DNA from: Clostridia bacterium
Lineage (GTDB): Bacteria; Bacillota; Clostridia; TANB77; CAG-508
Assembly: GCA_900758165.1 (NCBI GenBank)
Contig: CAAEQN010000020.1
Location: 1-5,166, forward strand
Direction: 5' to 3'
Length of the DNA: 5,166 nucleotides
Each line of letters starts with the position of its first letter. Within the stretch, counting starts at the first letter, position 1. Shown here piece after piece: positions 5,160 to 5,166 of the stretch. The notes under the pieces are model-generated. The model was not told where the DNA came from, made no database searches, and saw only the letters and a program-made list of their open reading frames with translations. Position numbers and translations under genes: made by a program.

Positions 5160-5166
5160 ATGAAAG
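5160..5166 (+). CDS. Start of a divergent gene, cut by the window edge
   Basis: ATG AAA at 5160-5165 is preceded by a strong AAGGAGG (5148-5154) with a five-base spacer, and by a candidate promoter. Only Met-Lys is visible, so the product is unknown. CTCC (5141-5144) can pair with GGAG (5150-5153) of the ribosome binding site, which could hide it in transcripts that begin farther upstream. The gene diverges from the Nudix-sirtuin operon and shares its 163-bp control region. Confidence 0.6.

Noticed and set aside
1..5166. CRISPR array, insertion sequence, tRNA or riboswitch
   Set aside because: There are no regularly spaced repeats, no transposase or terminal repeats, no cloverleaf-like sequence, and the leaders are too short for a known riboswitch.

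Overview
The window is AT-rich and tightly packed. It has strong AGGAGG-type ribosome binding sites, TTG starts at two genes, TGA read as stop (standard bacterial code) and Firmicute-type housekeeping genes. This points to a low-GC Bacillota, most likely a clostridium. Species cannot be named from the sequence.

Layout: five clear genes all lie on the minus strand, so transcription runs from right to left. From the right edge: (i) a divergent intergenic region (4997-5159) with a minus-strand promoter, a plus-strand promoter, a 27-bp tandem direct repeat containing an operator-like palindrome, and the first two codons of a plus-strand gene at 5160; (ii) a three-gene operon of a MutT-like Nudix hydrolase, a second Nudix hydrolase of the WDxYDxNxxxTG type, and a sirtuin NAD-dependent deacylase; (iii) a 197-bp gap with palindromes and a probable promoter; (iv) rnc (RNase III) followed by an Elp3-like radical SAM protein; (v) a hairpin plus U-tract that overlaps the ribosome binding site of a YitT-family membrane protein; (vi) a 169-bp tail with DnaA-box-like 9-mers, a hairpin and, at the left edge, what looks like half of a bidirectional terminator.

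The least ordinary point is the yitT gene. Its open frame starts at an internal Met in the middle of the first membrane helix. The natural start, with a good ribosome binding site, is at 1097 in another frame, and the two frames join exactly at an A6 run. The gene is therefore frameshifted, switched off by homopolymer slippage, or carries a sequence error.

How the genes may work together: the sirtuin consumes NAD and releases nicotinamide and O-acyl-ADP-ribose, and Nudix enzymes often hydrolyse ADP-ribose-type or nucleotide diphosphate substrates. A shared NAD/ADP-ribose turnover or repair role is therefore reasonable but inferred. RNase III and the Elp3-like protein suggest an RNA-processing/tRNA block that in many clostridia continues into smc. 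Here yitT follows instead. I found no CRISPR array, insertion sequence, tRNA or rRNA.
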